Below are positions 25,702 through 34,620 of a DNA stretch of 64,000 nt, piece by piece (within the stretch, counting starts at the first letter, position 1; every line of letters begins with the position of its first letter). The DNA comes from Halobellus limi (GTDB lineage: Archaea > Halobacteriota > Halobacteria > Halobacteriales > Haloferacaceae), in NCBI RefSeq assembly GCF_004799685.1, contig NZ_CP031311.1:1860001-1924000 (forward strand), given 5' to 3'. The notes beneath the pieces are model-generated. The model had not been told where the DNA came from. It saw only the letters and a list, made by a program, of their open reading frames with translations, and ran no database searches. Position numbers and translations under genes: made by a program.

Positions 25702-27255
25702 CTACGAGAAGTACTTCTCGACGAGGTCCTCGCGCTGGATCGTCCCCGTGTCGGTGCGCGGCAGTTCCTCGTCGGTTATCGCGTACGCCCGCGGCCGCTT
25801 GAAATCCGCCAGCCCGTCGTGCTGGAGGCAGTACTCCTCGAGGTCGTCCTCGATGAGTTCCGCGCCGTCCTCCGTGACGACGACGGCCGTGACGACCTGT
25901 CCCCACTCCTCGTCGTCGAGGCCGAAGACGCAGGCCTCCGACACGTCGGGGTGGTTGCCGAGAACGCGCTCGACCTCCGCGGGGTAGACGTTCTCGCCGC
26001 CGCTGTTGATCATGTTGTCGACGCGGTCGACGATGTAGAGATAGCCCTCCTCGTCGATCCGGGCGACGTCGCGGGTGCGGAGCCACCCGTCGAAGTAGGA
26101 CTTCTCGGTCGCCTCCTCGTTGTCGATGTACTCGTGGGACATCCCCGGACCGCGGGCGATGATCTCACCGCGCTCGCCGGCGTCGACGGTGGCCTCGGGG
26201 TCGGGATCCTCCGAGAGCGGGACGGTCTCGACGACGCGGATCTCCCAGGTGAACGACTCCTTGCCGATGGTGCCGGGGTGCTCCTCCTGGACGCTCGGGT
26301 GGGCGAAGGAGAGGTCCGGGCCCGCCTCGGTCATCCCGTAGGTGTTGTAGACGTGCTCGGAGAGGTGCTCGTGGGTCGCCTCGATGAGGTTCTCCGTGAC
26401 GATGGCGCCGCCGGTGCGAATGTACGACAGCGAGTCGGTGTCGTACGGCGTCTCCGCCTCGCGCTGGACGTCGTTGAGCGCCTTCAGCTGGGTCGGCACG
26501 GCGAGCAGCCCCGTGACCTCGTGGGTCTCGATGAGGTCAAGCGCCTCCTCGGGGTCGAACGCCGAGTGGAGGACGACCGTCGCGCCCGCGACGAAGTGCG
26601 GATAGAGCCACGCGTCGGTCGTGACCATGTGGTACCACGGCGAGGTGCAGAGCGCGGTGTCGGTCTCGTCGATGCCGTGTTCCATGATGACCTGGGCCGC
26701 ACCGTACCAGAGCTGCTCCTGGTCGAACGCGACGGTCTTGGGGACGCTCGTGGTCCCGCTTGTGTGTAACACCGCACACTCGTCGCCGGCCGGCAGCGAC
26801 TCGTCGAGGCCCGGGTTCGACTCGTCGAGCACGGTCTCGTAGGACTCGACGGCCTCGTGGTCGACGTCGCGGTCGCCGGCGTGGATGGCCGCGTCGAACG
26901 CGCCGCGGTCGAGGAGTTCGAGGGCGTCCTCGACGTTGTGGTCGTCGAAGACCAGCGCCTCCGCGCCCGCGGTGTCGGCCATCTCCTGTAACTCGCCCAC
27001 CGTCGCCCGGTAGGAGAGTTGCACCGTCGCGACACCGCGCTTGTTCCCGGCCCACATCGACTCGATCGCCGAGAAGTGGTTGATCGCGAGAGTGGCGAAC
27101 CGCTCGGTCCCGATACGGTCGGTGAGGGCGTTCGCCAGACGCGTGCTCCGGTCGTCCAGTTCGGCGTACGTGAACGAGCGGCCGTCGTCGGTTACGAGCG
27201 CCGGTTTGTCCGGGTGACAGCGGACCGAGCGCGCGAGGGCATCTCCTAGTTTCAT
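25702..27255 (-). CDS. AMP-binding acyl-CoA ligase homologue lacking the A10 lysine
   Basis: The 517-residue protein has the ANL-family layout: the P-loop is HTSGTTSVPK (Ser where Gly is usual), the aromatic/TE motif is YNTYGMTEAGPD, then GWLRTRDVARIDEEGYLYIVDR and SGGENVYPAEVE. At the C terminus the adenylation lysine of the usual TGK motif is replaced by Thr 505 (TDTGTIQRED; the codon reads ACG). Family knowledge says that Lys is needed for acyl-adenylate formation, so this protein may catalyse only the thioester half reaction, use a different residue, or act on unusual substrates. It stands alone, divergent from the UbiA gene, with promoter elements in the 136-base gap. Confidence 0.85.
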   Translation of the reverse strand: MKLGDALARSVRCHPDKPALVTDDGRSFTYAELDDRSTRLANALTDRIGTERFATLAINHFSAIESMWAGNKRGVATVQLSYRATVGELQEMADTAGAEALVFDDHNVEDALELLDRGAFDAAIHAGDRDVDHEAVESYETVLDESNPGLDESLPAGDECAVLHTSGTTSVPKTVAFDQEQLWYGAAQVIMEHGIDETDTALCTSPWYHMVTTDAWLYPHFVAGATVVLHSAFDPEEALDLIETHEVTGLLAVPTQLKALNDVQREAETPYDTDSLSYIRTGGAIVTENLIEATHEHLSEHVYNTYGMTEAGPDLSFAHPSVQEEHPGTIGKESFTWEIRVVETVPLSEDPDPEATVDAGERGEIIARGPGMSHEYIDNEEATEKSYFDGWLRTRDVARIDEEGYLYIVDRVDNMINSGGENVYPAEVERVLGNHPDVSEACVFGLDDEEWGQVVTAVVVTEDGAELIEDDLEEYCLQHDGLADFKRPRAYAITDEELPRTDTGTIQREDLVEKYFS

Positions 27256-27391
27256 AGTCTCGTGGTAGGCATCAACAGGCCAACTGCAGCATTAATTGTT
27301 TTGATCGGTGCCGGTTCGCGGACCCGCGTCCGGCGCCGGCAGTGGCACCGACACGGCGAATTTATCACCGGCCGGGCGGAATCGCCCCGTT

Positions 27392-28321
27392 ATGACACGA
27401 GTGCGCGGCGGCATCGACGCCCTCCTCGCGTACGTTCGACCCGCGTTCATGTTCCCCGCGGTCGGGATGTCGGCCTACGGCGGAGCGCTGGCGCCCGCGC
27501 CGGCGTTCGAGTGGCCGATCGCCGCGCTCCACGCCGGGACCGTCGGGCTGGCCCTGTTCGTCGCGCACCTCCGCGACGGCTACGTCGACGGCCACCTCCG
27601 CGAGGAGGAGACGCCCCGGCTCTCCGTCGCGGCGTTCCGGCGGAGCATCTGGGCGGGTTCCGCCGGCGTGGTCGCCCTCTCCGGCCTCTTGGCGGCCCTC
27701 TCGGGGATCGTACCGGCGCTCTCGACGGTCGCCCTCCTCGCGCTCGCGCTCCTGCACGCCCCGTATCTCGACCGACATCCGGTGACGGTCACCGTCGACT
27801 ACCCGGTCGGTATCGGCATCGCCCTGATCGGTGGACACGCGGCGCAGGCGACAGTCCCCGCGACCGCCGCCGCCGTCGCCGCGCTCTTCGTCGGCCTCCT
27901 CGCGGGCATCAAGGTCGGCATCGACCGCCTCGACGAACCGTTCGATCGGTCGATCGGCAAGCGGACGCTGCCGGTCGCGTTCGGGCCGGAGCGAGCCGAT
28001 CGCATCGCGGCGGGGCTCTTCCTGCTCACCGCGGCCGGGACCGTCGGTGTCGGGCTCTCCGGGACTGCGGGATTTCTCCCCGTCACTCCGGCGCCGGCCG
28101 TCGGCGCGGCGTTCGTTCCGGCCGCGTGTCTCCTCGCGACGGCCCGGCTGGCCCCCGAGCGGGCGGTTCGGGTGCAGATGGCGCTGACGTACGCTTTCGC
28201 TGCGCTCCTCTTTCTGTCCGCGTGCGACTCCGGGTGTGCGGGGATCGCCGTGGTCGAGGGGAGCCTCGACGTGCTCGGTCAGGGGGGTCTCGACGCGCTC
28301 GCCCGCGCGATCGGTGGTTAA
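27392..28321 (+). CDS. UbiA-family prenyltransferase-like membrane protein
   Basis: The 309-residue protein has about nine spans and the two acidic clusters expected in UbiA enzymes: DGYVDGHLREEE in the first cytosolic loop and GIDRLDEPFDRSIGKRTLP in the second, although the first departs from the classical NDxxDxxxD. Such enzymes attach prenyl chains to aromatic rings or lipids in quinone, heme or archaeal lipid synthesis. The exact acceptor is unknown. ATG 27392 is chosen because TTTATC ends about 26 bases upstream. It converges on the IclR gene with 17 bases between. Confidence 0.75.
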   Translation: MTRVRGGIDALLAYVRPAFMFPAVGMSAYGGALAPAPAFEWPIAALHAGTVGLALFVAHLRDGYVDGHLREEETPRLSVAAFRRSIWAGSAGVVALSGLLAALSGIVPALSTVALLALALLHAPYLDRHPVTVTVDYPVGIGIALIGGHAAQATVPATAAAVAALFVGLLAGIKVGIDRLDEPFDRSIGKRTLPVAFGPERADRIAAGLFLLTAAGTVGVGLSGTAGFLPVTPAPAVGAAFVPAACLLATARLAPERAVRVQMALTYAFAALLFLSACDSGCAGIAVVEGSLDVLGQGGLDALARAIGG

Positions 28322-28338
28322 TGACCGGCGGACGGCGA

Positions 28339-29106
28339 TCAGCGGTACGCGATCGTGAGATCGATCTCGTCGGTGGCCGCGCGCAGGCGTTCGAGGATCT
28401 CGCCCTCGCAGCGCTCCTTCGACATTCGGTGCGCGGGTCCGGCCACGCTCAATGCGCCCTGCACTTCGCCGTCGACGGTCAGCGGGACGCCGATCGCCTG
28501 GACCCCTTCTAAGTCCTCGCTGAGGTTGAGCGCGTACCCCTGCTCGCGGATCTGTTTCAGTTCCTCGTCGAGACGCTCCCGGTCGGTGATCGTGTTCTCG
28601 GTCCGGGCGGGCAGGCCGTGTCGCTCGACGATGCGGTCGACCTCCGCCTCCGGCAGGTGTGCGAGAATCGCCTTGCCGCCGGAGTTGTAGTGCATGTGGT
28701 CCTCCGTCCCGAGGATGGTGTTGACGTTGATGTCGTTGTCGCCCCCGCGCCCGTAGACGTAGATCGCCTTGCCGTTCTGGTGGGCGATGAGCCACGACAT
28801 CTCGCCGGTCTCGCGTTCGAGTCGGTCGACGGCGGCGAGTCCGGACTGAAAGATCTCGAGCTGGCTCCGAACGTACTGTCCGTACTGGAAGAACCGGAGT
28901 CCCAGGTGGTACTCACCGCCGCGCTTGACGACGAAACCGCGGTCCACGAGCGTCGTCAGGTGGCCGTGAACGGTGCTCTTGGCCGCGTCGAGACGGTCCG
29001 CGAGTTCGGTCACCCCCGCCCCGTCGAGTTCCCGAAGGAGTTCGACCACGTCGAACAGCGTCTCGTCGGACTTGATCCCCCGGCTTTTCTCCGATTTCGG
29101 TCCCAT
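28339..29106 (-). CDS. IclR family transcriptional regulator
   Basis: The 255-residue protein has an N-terminal winged helix (TLFDVVELLRELDGAGVTELAD, recognition helix LDAAKSTVHGHLTTL at about 38-52) and a C-terminal IclR effector domain (GGKAILAHLPEAEV, RERGYALN-type and IGVPL segments). IclR proteins in haloarchaea commonly control catabolic and transport genes in response to aromatic or organic-acid effectors. This is the first of three in the window; its targets are unknown but neighbours 24-28 kb are candidates. Confidence 0.9.
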   Translation of the reverse strand: MGPKSEKSRGIKSDETLFDVVELLRELDGAGVTELADRLDAAKSTVHGHLTTLVDRGFVVKRGGEYHLGLRFFQYGQYVRSQLEIFQSGLAAVDRLERETGEMSWLIAHQNGKAIYVYGRGGDNDINVNTILGTEDHMHYNSGGKAILAHLPEAEVDRIVERHGLPARTENTITDRERLDEELKQIREQGYALNLSEDLEGVQAIGVPLTVDGEVQGALSVAGPAHRMSKERCEGEILERLRAATDEIDLTIAYR

Positions 29107-29398
29107 ACGTCCTTTTTTCGAACCGGAGGCAAGTATTTGTCGCGGACCGTCGCCCCGGGCCGTCCGGTCGCCGGTCGACGGTGATTCAGCAATCTATTCG
29201 ATGTCGTCGAATACCCGCGAATCCGATCAGAAAGATAACAACCGTACGGATGTTACCGCCGCTCGATCTTATTTTCACATACAAAACAGTGGAGGCCGCC
29301 AAAACCGAACGGACGGACCGTGGTATCGGATTTCACGACGGGCGTCGCCGGTCGTCTCGACACCGCGCGTTCGATACCACCGAACAGCCGTCCGGGCG

Positions 29399-29911
29399 TC
29401 AGTCGACAGCGCGCGTGTCCAATCCCGCACCGCGGAACCGGGCGGCCAGTTCGACGTACGTCTCGTGGGTCCGGTCGATCTGTGCGAGCTGCTCGTCCGT
29501 CAGCGGTCGCGTCTCCGCGGGCGTGCCGTACGCGAGGTGTCCCGACGGAACCGTCTGGTCCTTCCGTACCACCGCGTTCGCGGCGACGATGCAGTGGTCC
29601 TCGACGGTCGCTCCTCCCAGGACGGCGCTCTGCATCCCCACGAGCGCGTGGTCACCGACGTCCGCGTAGTCGACGACCGCCCCGTGGCCGACGGTGACGG
29701 CGTCGCCGAGGGTCGCCCCGTGGAGCATCGCGAACTCCTGAACGTTCGTCTCCCGGCCGACGGCCACGCCCGTTCCGTGTCCACGGAGACAGGCGAACGG
29801 CCAGACGCTCGACCGAGCCCCGACGTCGACGTCGCCGACGAGGTACGCCATCTCCGAGACGAACGCGTCTTCTGCGACCGCTGGTTCCGCGTCCTCGAAC
29901 GCACGTAACAT
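29399..29911 (-). CDS. Gamma-carbonic-anhydrase-like hexapeptide protein
   Basis: The 170-residue protein is a left-handed beta-helix with hexapeptide repeats, including WPFACLRG (37-44), NVQEFAMLH (56-64) and VGHGAVVD (74-81). Of the three zinc His of gamma carbonic anhydrases, His 64 and His 76 are present, but the third position, five residues on, is Asp 81. It may be inactive as a carbonic anhydrase or bind metal differently; PaaY-like thioesterase relatives are another possibility in this catabolic setting. ATG 29911 has ATTAAT 25-30 bases upstream, so the upstream TTG at 29920 is not needed. Confidence 0.82.
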   Translation of the reverse strand: MLRAFEDAEPAVAEDAFVSEMAYLVGDVDVGARSSVWPFACLRGHGTGVAVGRETNVQEFAMLHGATLGDAVTVGHGAVVDYADVGDHALVGMQSAVLGGATVEDHCIVAANAVVRKDQTVPSGHLAYGTPAETRPLTDEQLAQIDRTHETYVELAARFRGAGLDTRAVD

Positions 29912-30122
29912 ACCGGACAACTGCCGGCGCGCGTCATTAATCTCACTGTCGCGCGATCCGCGCTCGGGCCGTCGAGGAAGCGTTTCCGACCGCTGTGTTC
30001 GACTCTGTCGAACAGAGTTGGCTGCTCTGCCGACTCTCCCCCGAGCACTCGGGGACGGATCGACGGCGAGGGGCTCGGAATCGGCGCGGAATTATAAGTG
30101 GGTGGCCGGCGGACTGAGAGGT

Positions 30123-30521
30123 ATGGTTCGAGTACTACTCGCACTCGACGACGACATCGCACAGGCACACGCACAGACGAACGCCATCGAGGACATGGTC
30201 GAGACCGCAAGCGACGCGGAGGTGTTCATCCTCCACGTGTTCCGCGACAACCCCGAGGGGGCGTCCGTCCAGCAGGTCGAGGCGGTCCGAGAGGCGTCCG
30301 ACCGGTTGGAGGAGGCCGGCGTCGACGTGCAACTCCTCGAAGCCAGCGGTTCACCGGCGGACGAGATCCTGCGGTACGCCGACGAGCGGGACGTCGATCA
30401 GATCTGCGTCGGCGGTCGGAAGCGCTCGCCCGCCGGCAAGGCGCTGTTCGGAAGCGTCACCCAGGACGTGATCCTCGGGACGCACCGTCCGGTGCTGGTC
30501 TGCGGGAGCACCGAGGAATAG
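30123..30521 (+). CDS. Universal stress protein (UspA family)
   Basis: The 132-residue single-domain protein starts VRVLLALDDD and ends with the nucleotide-binding pattern GGRKRSPAGKALFGSVTQDVI (only key positions named: Gly-Gly, Gly, Ser-Val), typical of ATP-binding Usp proteins that dimerise in the cytosol. ATTATAAG (30089-30096) is 27-34 bases before the ATG, giving a leaderless message. It converges on the chemotaxis transducer. Confidence 0.88.
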   Translation: MVRVLLALDDDIAQAHAQTNAIEDMVETASDAEVFILHVFRDNPEGASVQQVEAVREASDRLEEAGVDVQLLEASGSPADEILRYADERDVDQICVGGRKRSPAGKALFGSVTQDVILGTHRPVLVCGSTEE

Positions 30522-30583
30522 AGAGCCGGACGTTCGATCGGAGCGAACGGATCGCCGACGACGCGTTTCGGAACCCGTCGTCG

Positions 30584-31957
30584 TTACTCGCTTTTGATCG
30601 CCGAGTCGAGATTCCGCTCCAGTGCGGCGACGCTCCGACTGATCTCTTCGACCTGGTCGGTCTGTTGCTGGTTCGCCGCGGCCAGTTCGGCGACCTCCTC
30701 GGCGATCCGCTCGACGCCCTCGACTGTCGTCCCGAGCATCGCCGAGATGTCCTCCGCGCTCGTCGCCTGCTCGTCGGTGGCCGTCGCGATCTGTTCGAGT
30801 TGGTCCGAGACGTCCGCGATCGACGATTGGATCTCGCGCTGGTTCTCGTTGACGGCCTCGATCTGGGTCTCGATCTCCTCGACCCGCTCGGTCGTCTGCT
30901 CGATCCCCTCGATGGTGTCGGTGGCGATCTCCGAGATCGACTCGACGAGCCCCTCGATGCGATCCGCCTCCGTCTTCGACTCCGAGGCCAGCGACTTCAC
31001 CTCGTCGGCGACGACGGCGAAGCCCTCTCCGGCGTCGCCCGCCCGAGCGGCCTCGATCGACGCGTTCAGCGCCAGGATATTGATCTGGTCCGCGATGTCG
31101 TCGATCAGGGCGACGACCTCGTCGATCTCTTCGACCCGATCGGCGAGGTTCTCCGCGTCCGAGGCCATCCGGTCGCTCGCGCTCGCAACGTCCTCGACGG
31201 TCCGCAGGAGTTCGGTCGTCGACTCCTCGGACTCGGTGGCGAGATCGGCGGTGTCTGCGCTCTGCGTGCTGATCGTCTCGACGCTCGCGGCCACCTCTTC
31301 GGTCGTGGCGCTGAACGTCTGGATCTCGTCGTCGACCTCTCGGACGTGCTCGGCTTCCTGCTCTGCGACCTCGGCGATCACGTCGACGTTCTCTGTGACC
31401 TGCGAGGACGCCCCTTCGAGTTCACCGACGGTCGACTCTAAGTCCTCTCGGACCTGCTTTTGGACGCGCTGCATCGACTTTCGCTGTTCGACGAGGTCGG
31501 TCACCTGATAGAGGACCTCGAAGGATCCGACGACGGACCCGTCGGGGGCGGTGAGGGGGACCCCCATCGCTCGGCCGTGTCCCTTCTCGCCCTCGGTGTT
31601 CGTGATCGTCCGCACTTCGGTCTCTCGGATCGTCTCGCCGGTGCGTGCGACCTCCTCGGCGAGCGTCTCGGTCACCTCCTCGGTGCCGATCACCTCGTGG
31701 GCCTCTCGACCCAGCGCGTCCTCGGCCGAGAGGCCGACGAACGACGCCTGCTCCTCGTTCCAGTGTGTCAGCCGACCGTCGTCGTCGACGACGATGACCG
31801 GTTCGGGGAACTCCGCCGCGAGCTGGTCGAACATATGCCGCCAGTGGTCGCGTTCGGCCTTGTACCGCTCAGATTCGCTCAGCCCGTCTGGAAGGTCCGG
31901 GGCGAGGGTGGCGTTTTCGGGAACCGGGTTTTGGGTTGCCATCGCGAACGTGTCCAT
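30584..31957 (-). CDS. Cytosolic methyl-accepting chemotaxis transducer with PAS domain
   Basis: This 457-residue protein has no membrane span. Residues about 40-165 are a PAS sensor (VIVVDDDGRLTHWNEEQASFVG), the rest a long coiled coil with the highly conserved signalling tip INILALNASIEAARAGDAGE and GFAVVADEVKSLA. It should signal to CheA/CheW from the cytoplasm, sensing redox state or an internal metabolite. An in-frame ATG at 31942 has a TATA-like TTATGT 25-30 bases upstream and may be the true start, giving 452 residues. Its placement among catabolic genes suggests metabolism-linked taxis. Confidence 0.9.
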   Translation of the reverse strand: MDTFAMATQNPVPENATLAPDLPDGLSESERYKAERDHWRHMFDQLAAEFPEPVIVVDDDGRLTHWNEEQASFVGLSAEDALGREAHEVIGTEEVTETLAEEVARTGETIRETEVRTITNTEGEKGHGRAMGVPLTAPDGSVVGSFEVLYQVTDLVEQRKSMQRVQKQVREDLESTVGELEGASSQVTENVDVIAEVAEQEAEHVREVDDEIQTFSATTEEVAASVETISTQSADTADLATESEESTTELLRTVEDVASASDRMASDAENLADRVEEIDEVVALIDDIADQINILALNASIEAARAGDAGEGFAVVADEVKSLASESKTEADRIEGLVESISEIATDTIEGIEQTTERVEEIETQIEAVNENQREIQSSIADVSDQLEQIATATDEQATSAEDISAMLGTTVEGVERIAEEVAELAAANQQQTDQVEEISRSVAALERNLDSAIKSE

Positions 31958-32044
31958 CGTGTCCCCACATAACTGATTCGCCCGGTTTTCACGAATGATA
32001 CCGGAGGTCCCGAGAGCGTCTCGGGCCGGCGGACCCGCCGGCGA

Positions 32045-32488
32045 TCAGTCGTACGCCCGCCCCTTGACGAGGACGACCGTCTCGAAGCTCGCGACGACCT
32101 CGTCGTCGTCGTTGAGCGCCTCCCCCGCCGTGGTGACGTAGCCGCGGTCGTCGTGCTTTTTCGAGGGCTGCTTGTCCAGTATCTCGGTGCGCAAGCGCAG
32201 CGTATCGCCCGGCCGGACCGGCTTTCGCCACCGGATGTGTTCGGCCTCGACGCCGGCCAGCGCCGCGGGCGGATCCGGCTGCTCTGCGATCATCCGCATA
32301 CACATCGCCATCGTGTGCCAGCCCGAAGCGACGAGCTCTCCGAAGAAGGAGTCCGCAGCGGCCTCCTCGTCGGTGTGAAACGGCTGCGGGTCGTACTTCC
32401 TGCCGAACTCTTTGATCTCTTCGGCCGTCACGTCGTAGGATCCGAACGTCGCGGTCGATCCGACCTCGATATCCTCGAAATATCGCAT
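32045..32488 (-). CDS. MaoC family dehydratase
   Basis: The 147-residue hotdog protein has the (R)-specific hydratase motif with the Asp-His pair in YDPQPFH (about residues 32-38) and the neighbouring SGWHTMAMCMRM. It should add water to an enoyl-CoA. MaoC-like enzymes act in beta-oxidation variants and in polyhydroxyalkanoate or mesaconyl-CoA pathways. A TTTTCTAC about 27 bases upstream supports the ATG. The next gene upstream is divergent. Confidence 0.88.
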   Translation of the reverse strand: MRYFEDIEVGSTATFGSYDVTAEEIKEFGRKYDPQPFHTDEEAAADSFFGELVASGWHTMAMCMRMIAEQPDPPAALAGVEAEHIRWRKPVRPGDTLRLRTEILDKQPSKKHDDRGYVTTAGEALNDDDEVVASFETVVLVKGRAYD

Positions 32489-32651
32489 ACCCGATGCACA
32501 CGCGGCGGTGTAGAAAACCCTTCGACGCCACGGTCGTCGTCACCACGTCGATCAGTCGTCCTCACCAGCCGCACGGCCCGCAGCGCCGCCGTGAGGAGTG
32601 CCACACCAACGTACCGCAAGGATTTATGTACCGTAAGTCGAAGTAGCGAGT

Positions 32652-32975
32652 ATGGCGCGACAGTCAGATCTGGAAGAGGCTGCCGAGGCGGCGGACGACC
32701 TGCCGGACCCGCGCGACGTCATCGGCAAAGACGAGGAGGTCCCGCTCGGGGAGATCTTCGACGGGACGTTCATGACCGAGAACACCGACTTCGACACCTT
32801 CGACGAGATGGTGGCCGCGAGCCCCTCGGAGGCGACCTCCGCGGACGAACTCGGCCGGATCCCCCGCGGCGAGTGGGACGAGTTCATCGCGGAGACGACC
32901 GACTTCGAGGACGAAGAGGAGTTCGTCTTCGCCGCCAGAGACCACTGGGTCGCGAAGAAACTCGGCCTGAACTGA
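32652..32975 (+). CDS. Small acidic haloarchaeal protein of unknown function
   Basis: The 107-residue protein is very acidic, with no membrane span, cysteine or recognisable motif; helices are likely in the N-terminal DLEEAAEAADDL part and in the C-terminal EEFVFAARDHWVAKKLGL. TTTATGTA (32627-32634) lies about 20-27 bases upstream of the ATG, supporting expression. I do not recognise the family. It precedes the FAD monooxygenase gene by about 140 bases on the same strand but has its own promoter. Confidence 0.6.
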   Translation: MARQSDLEEAAEAADDLPDPRDVIGKDEEVPLGEIFDGTFMTENTDFDTFDEMVAASPSEATSADELGRIPRGEWDEFIAETTDFEDEEEFVFAARDHWVAKKLGLN

Positions 32976-33116
32976 CACCGAACCCGAATCCGCCGGCGTT
33001 CGCAACGGATTCGCTGAGTCCCTGCTGTACCCGTCGAAACCGCCGCGTCCGGCGGTCTCCAGCCGATGCAACCACAACGATTATGAGGTACGTGTGGTAA
33101 CGTACGAACAGACACG

Positions 33117-34361
33117 ATGAGCTCAACCGACATCGACCAACCAGTCTTAGTCGCCGGTGCGGGGCCGACCGGGATGACCGCGGCGCTCGCGCTGCACGCG
33201 CGTGGAATCCCGACCGCGATCCTCGAAGCCGACTCCGAGGACCGCGACCGCGCCGGGAGCCGTGCGATCTACGTCCACGGATCGACGCTCAAGACGCTCG
33301 AACGGAACTACCCCGGCCTCGGGAAAGACCTCGTCGACGAGGGGCTCGTCTGGCCGACCCGCCGGACGGTCTGGCGCGGCAAGGACGTCTTCGAGCGGAC
33401 CTACGACAACCCCGGCGGCAGCGGCGAGTTCCCCCACTTCACCAGCCTCCCGCAGGTCACCACCGAGAAGTACATGCACGAGGCCCTGGACGACCTCGGC
33501 ATCGACATCCACTGGGACGCCGGCGTCGAGTCCGTCGAGTCGACCCCCGACGGCGTCCACGTCGAGACGGCGGACGGTCGAGAGTGGGAGACGCCGTACC
33601 TCATCGGCGCCGACGGCGGCGGCTCGGCGGTCCGAAAGGAGATCGGCTCCGAGTTCGAGGGCGACCAGTCGGAGAACTCCTTCATCATCGTCGACGTGGA
33701 GACCCTCGACGGCAACACGATCGAGGAGGAGCCCATCCCGTTCGAGCGGCTGTTCCACTACGACGCCCCCGAGGCGGGCGGCCGCAACGTGATGCTCGTG
33801 CCCTTCTCCGGCGGGTGGCGGCTCGACATCCAGTGTCTCGGCGACGACGACCCCGAGGAGATCGCCAGCGACGAACAGATGCGCGAGTTCGTCCGCGAGA
33901 TCATGGGCGAGGAGTACGTCGACAACATCCAGTGGACCTCGACGTACAAGTTCCTCCAGGTCATCGCCGACTCGTTCGTCGACGAGCACCGCCGCGTGCT
34001 GCTGGCGGGCGAGGCCGCACACCTGCTGGCTCCCTTCGGTGCCCGCGGGATGAACTCCTGCGTCGCCGACGCCGACGAGGCCGCCTCGGCCGTCGCCGTC
34101 GCCGCGCGGGCCCGACAGGACGCCGTCGCGCGCAACGAGGTCGAACTGTACGCCGCCCGCCGCGAGCGCGCCGCCGAGTACAACGTCGACGCCGCGGGGC
34201 AGGCCCTGGACTACCTGCAGGGCGACACCCCGGTCACCGTCCTCCGCAAGGAGGTCGCCGCGTCGCTGGCGGACCACTTCGAGTCGGCCGGCGAGTACCT
34301 CGACGACGCGCCGTACGGCCCCCACGACGCCCCGCCGATCGCGGCGACGGGCAACTACTGA
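33117..34361 (+). CDS. FAD-dependent monooxygenase (aromatic hydroxylase type)
   Basis: The 414-residue flavoprotein belongs to the class A hydroxylase fold: dinucleotide-binding GAGPTG (14-19), YLIGADGGGSAVR as the DG motif and RRVLLAGEAAHLLAPFGARGMN as the GD motif region, where Glu 299 replaces the usual Asp. Such enzymes hydroxylate aromatic rings using NAD(P)H and O2. It could make gentisate or a related diphenol for the dioxygenase at 18163, either on the free acid or its CoA ester. The TGA stop forms part of the palindromic element that follows. Confidence 0.85.
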   Translation: MSSTDIDQPVLVAGAGPTGMTAALALHARGIPTAILEADSEDRDRAGSRAIYVHGSTLKTLERNYPGLGKDLVDEGLVWPTRRTVWRGKDVFERTYDNPGGSGEFPHFTSLPQVTTEKYMHEALDDLGIDIHWDAGVESVESTPDGVHVETADGREWETPYLIGADGGGSAVRKEIGSEFEGDQSENSFIIVDVETLDGNTIEEEPIPFERLFHYDAPEAGGRNVMLVPFSGGWRLDIQCLGDDDPEEIASDEQMREFVREIMGEEYVDNIQWTSTYKFLQVIADSFVDEHRRVLLAGEAAHLLAPFGARGMNSCVADADEAASAVAVAARARQDAVARNEVELYAARRERAAEYNVDAAGQALDYLQGDTPVTVLRKEVAASLADHFESAGEYLDDAPYGPHDAPPIAATGNY

Positions 34362-34440
34362 TACCGGTTACTCTCCCTTTGTACCGCCGAGCCTCACCCC
34401 GGTTGTCGGCGCTCGGCGGTACAAAAGGAGAGTAATCAGT
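34358..34440. repeat. Palindromic element, copy 2, overlapping a stop codon
   Basis: Arms 34368-34392 and 34411-34435 pair over 25 bases with one mismatch, around an 18-base loop. The outer end GAGAGTAATCAGT equals that of copy 1 at 8871-8942, and the inner ACCGCCGA/GCTCGGCG blocks match too. Its left edge includes the TGA of the monooxygenase. The other side faces the convergent acyl-CoA dehydrogenase gene. Confidence 0.7.
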
Positions 34441-34620
34441 CTGAGCGCGTCGACGAGCGGCCGCTCCGCGAACTCCGTTTTTTGCCGGCGCGATTCTCTC
34501 CGGGGCCTCGCCTCACCGGCTCTCGTTGGTCCGACCGGGTCGTGACCGGGCGGATCAGCGACCTGGCCGACCTCGGGCAGTGGCGCGACCGACCTCGGGA
34601 AAGAGCGCGACCGATCCCGC

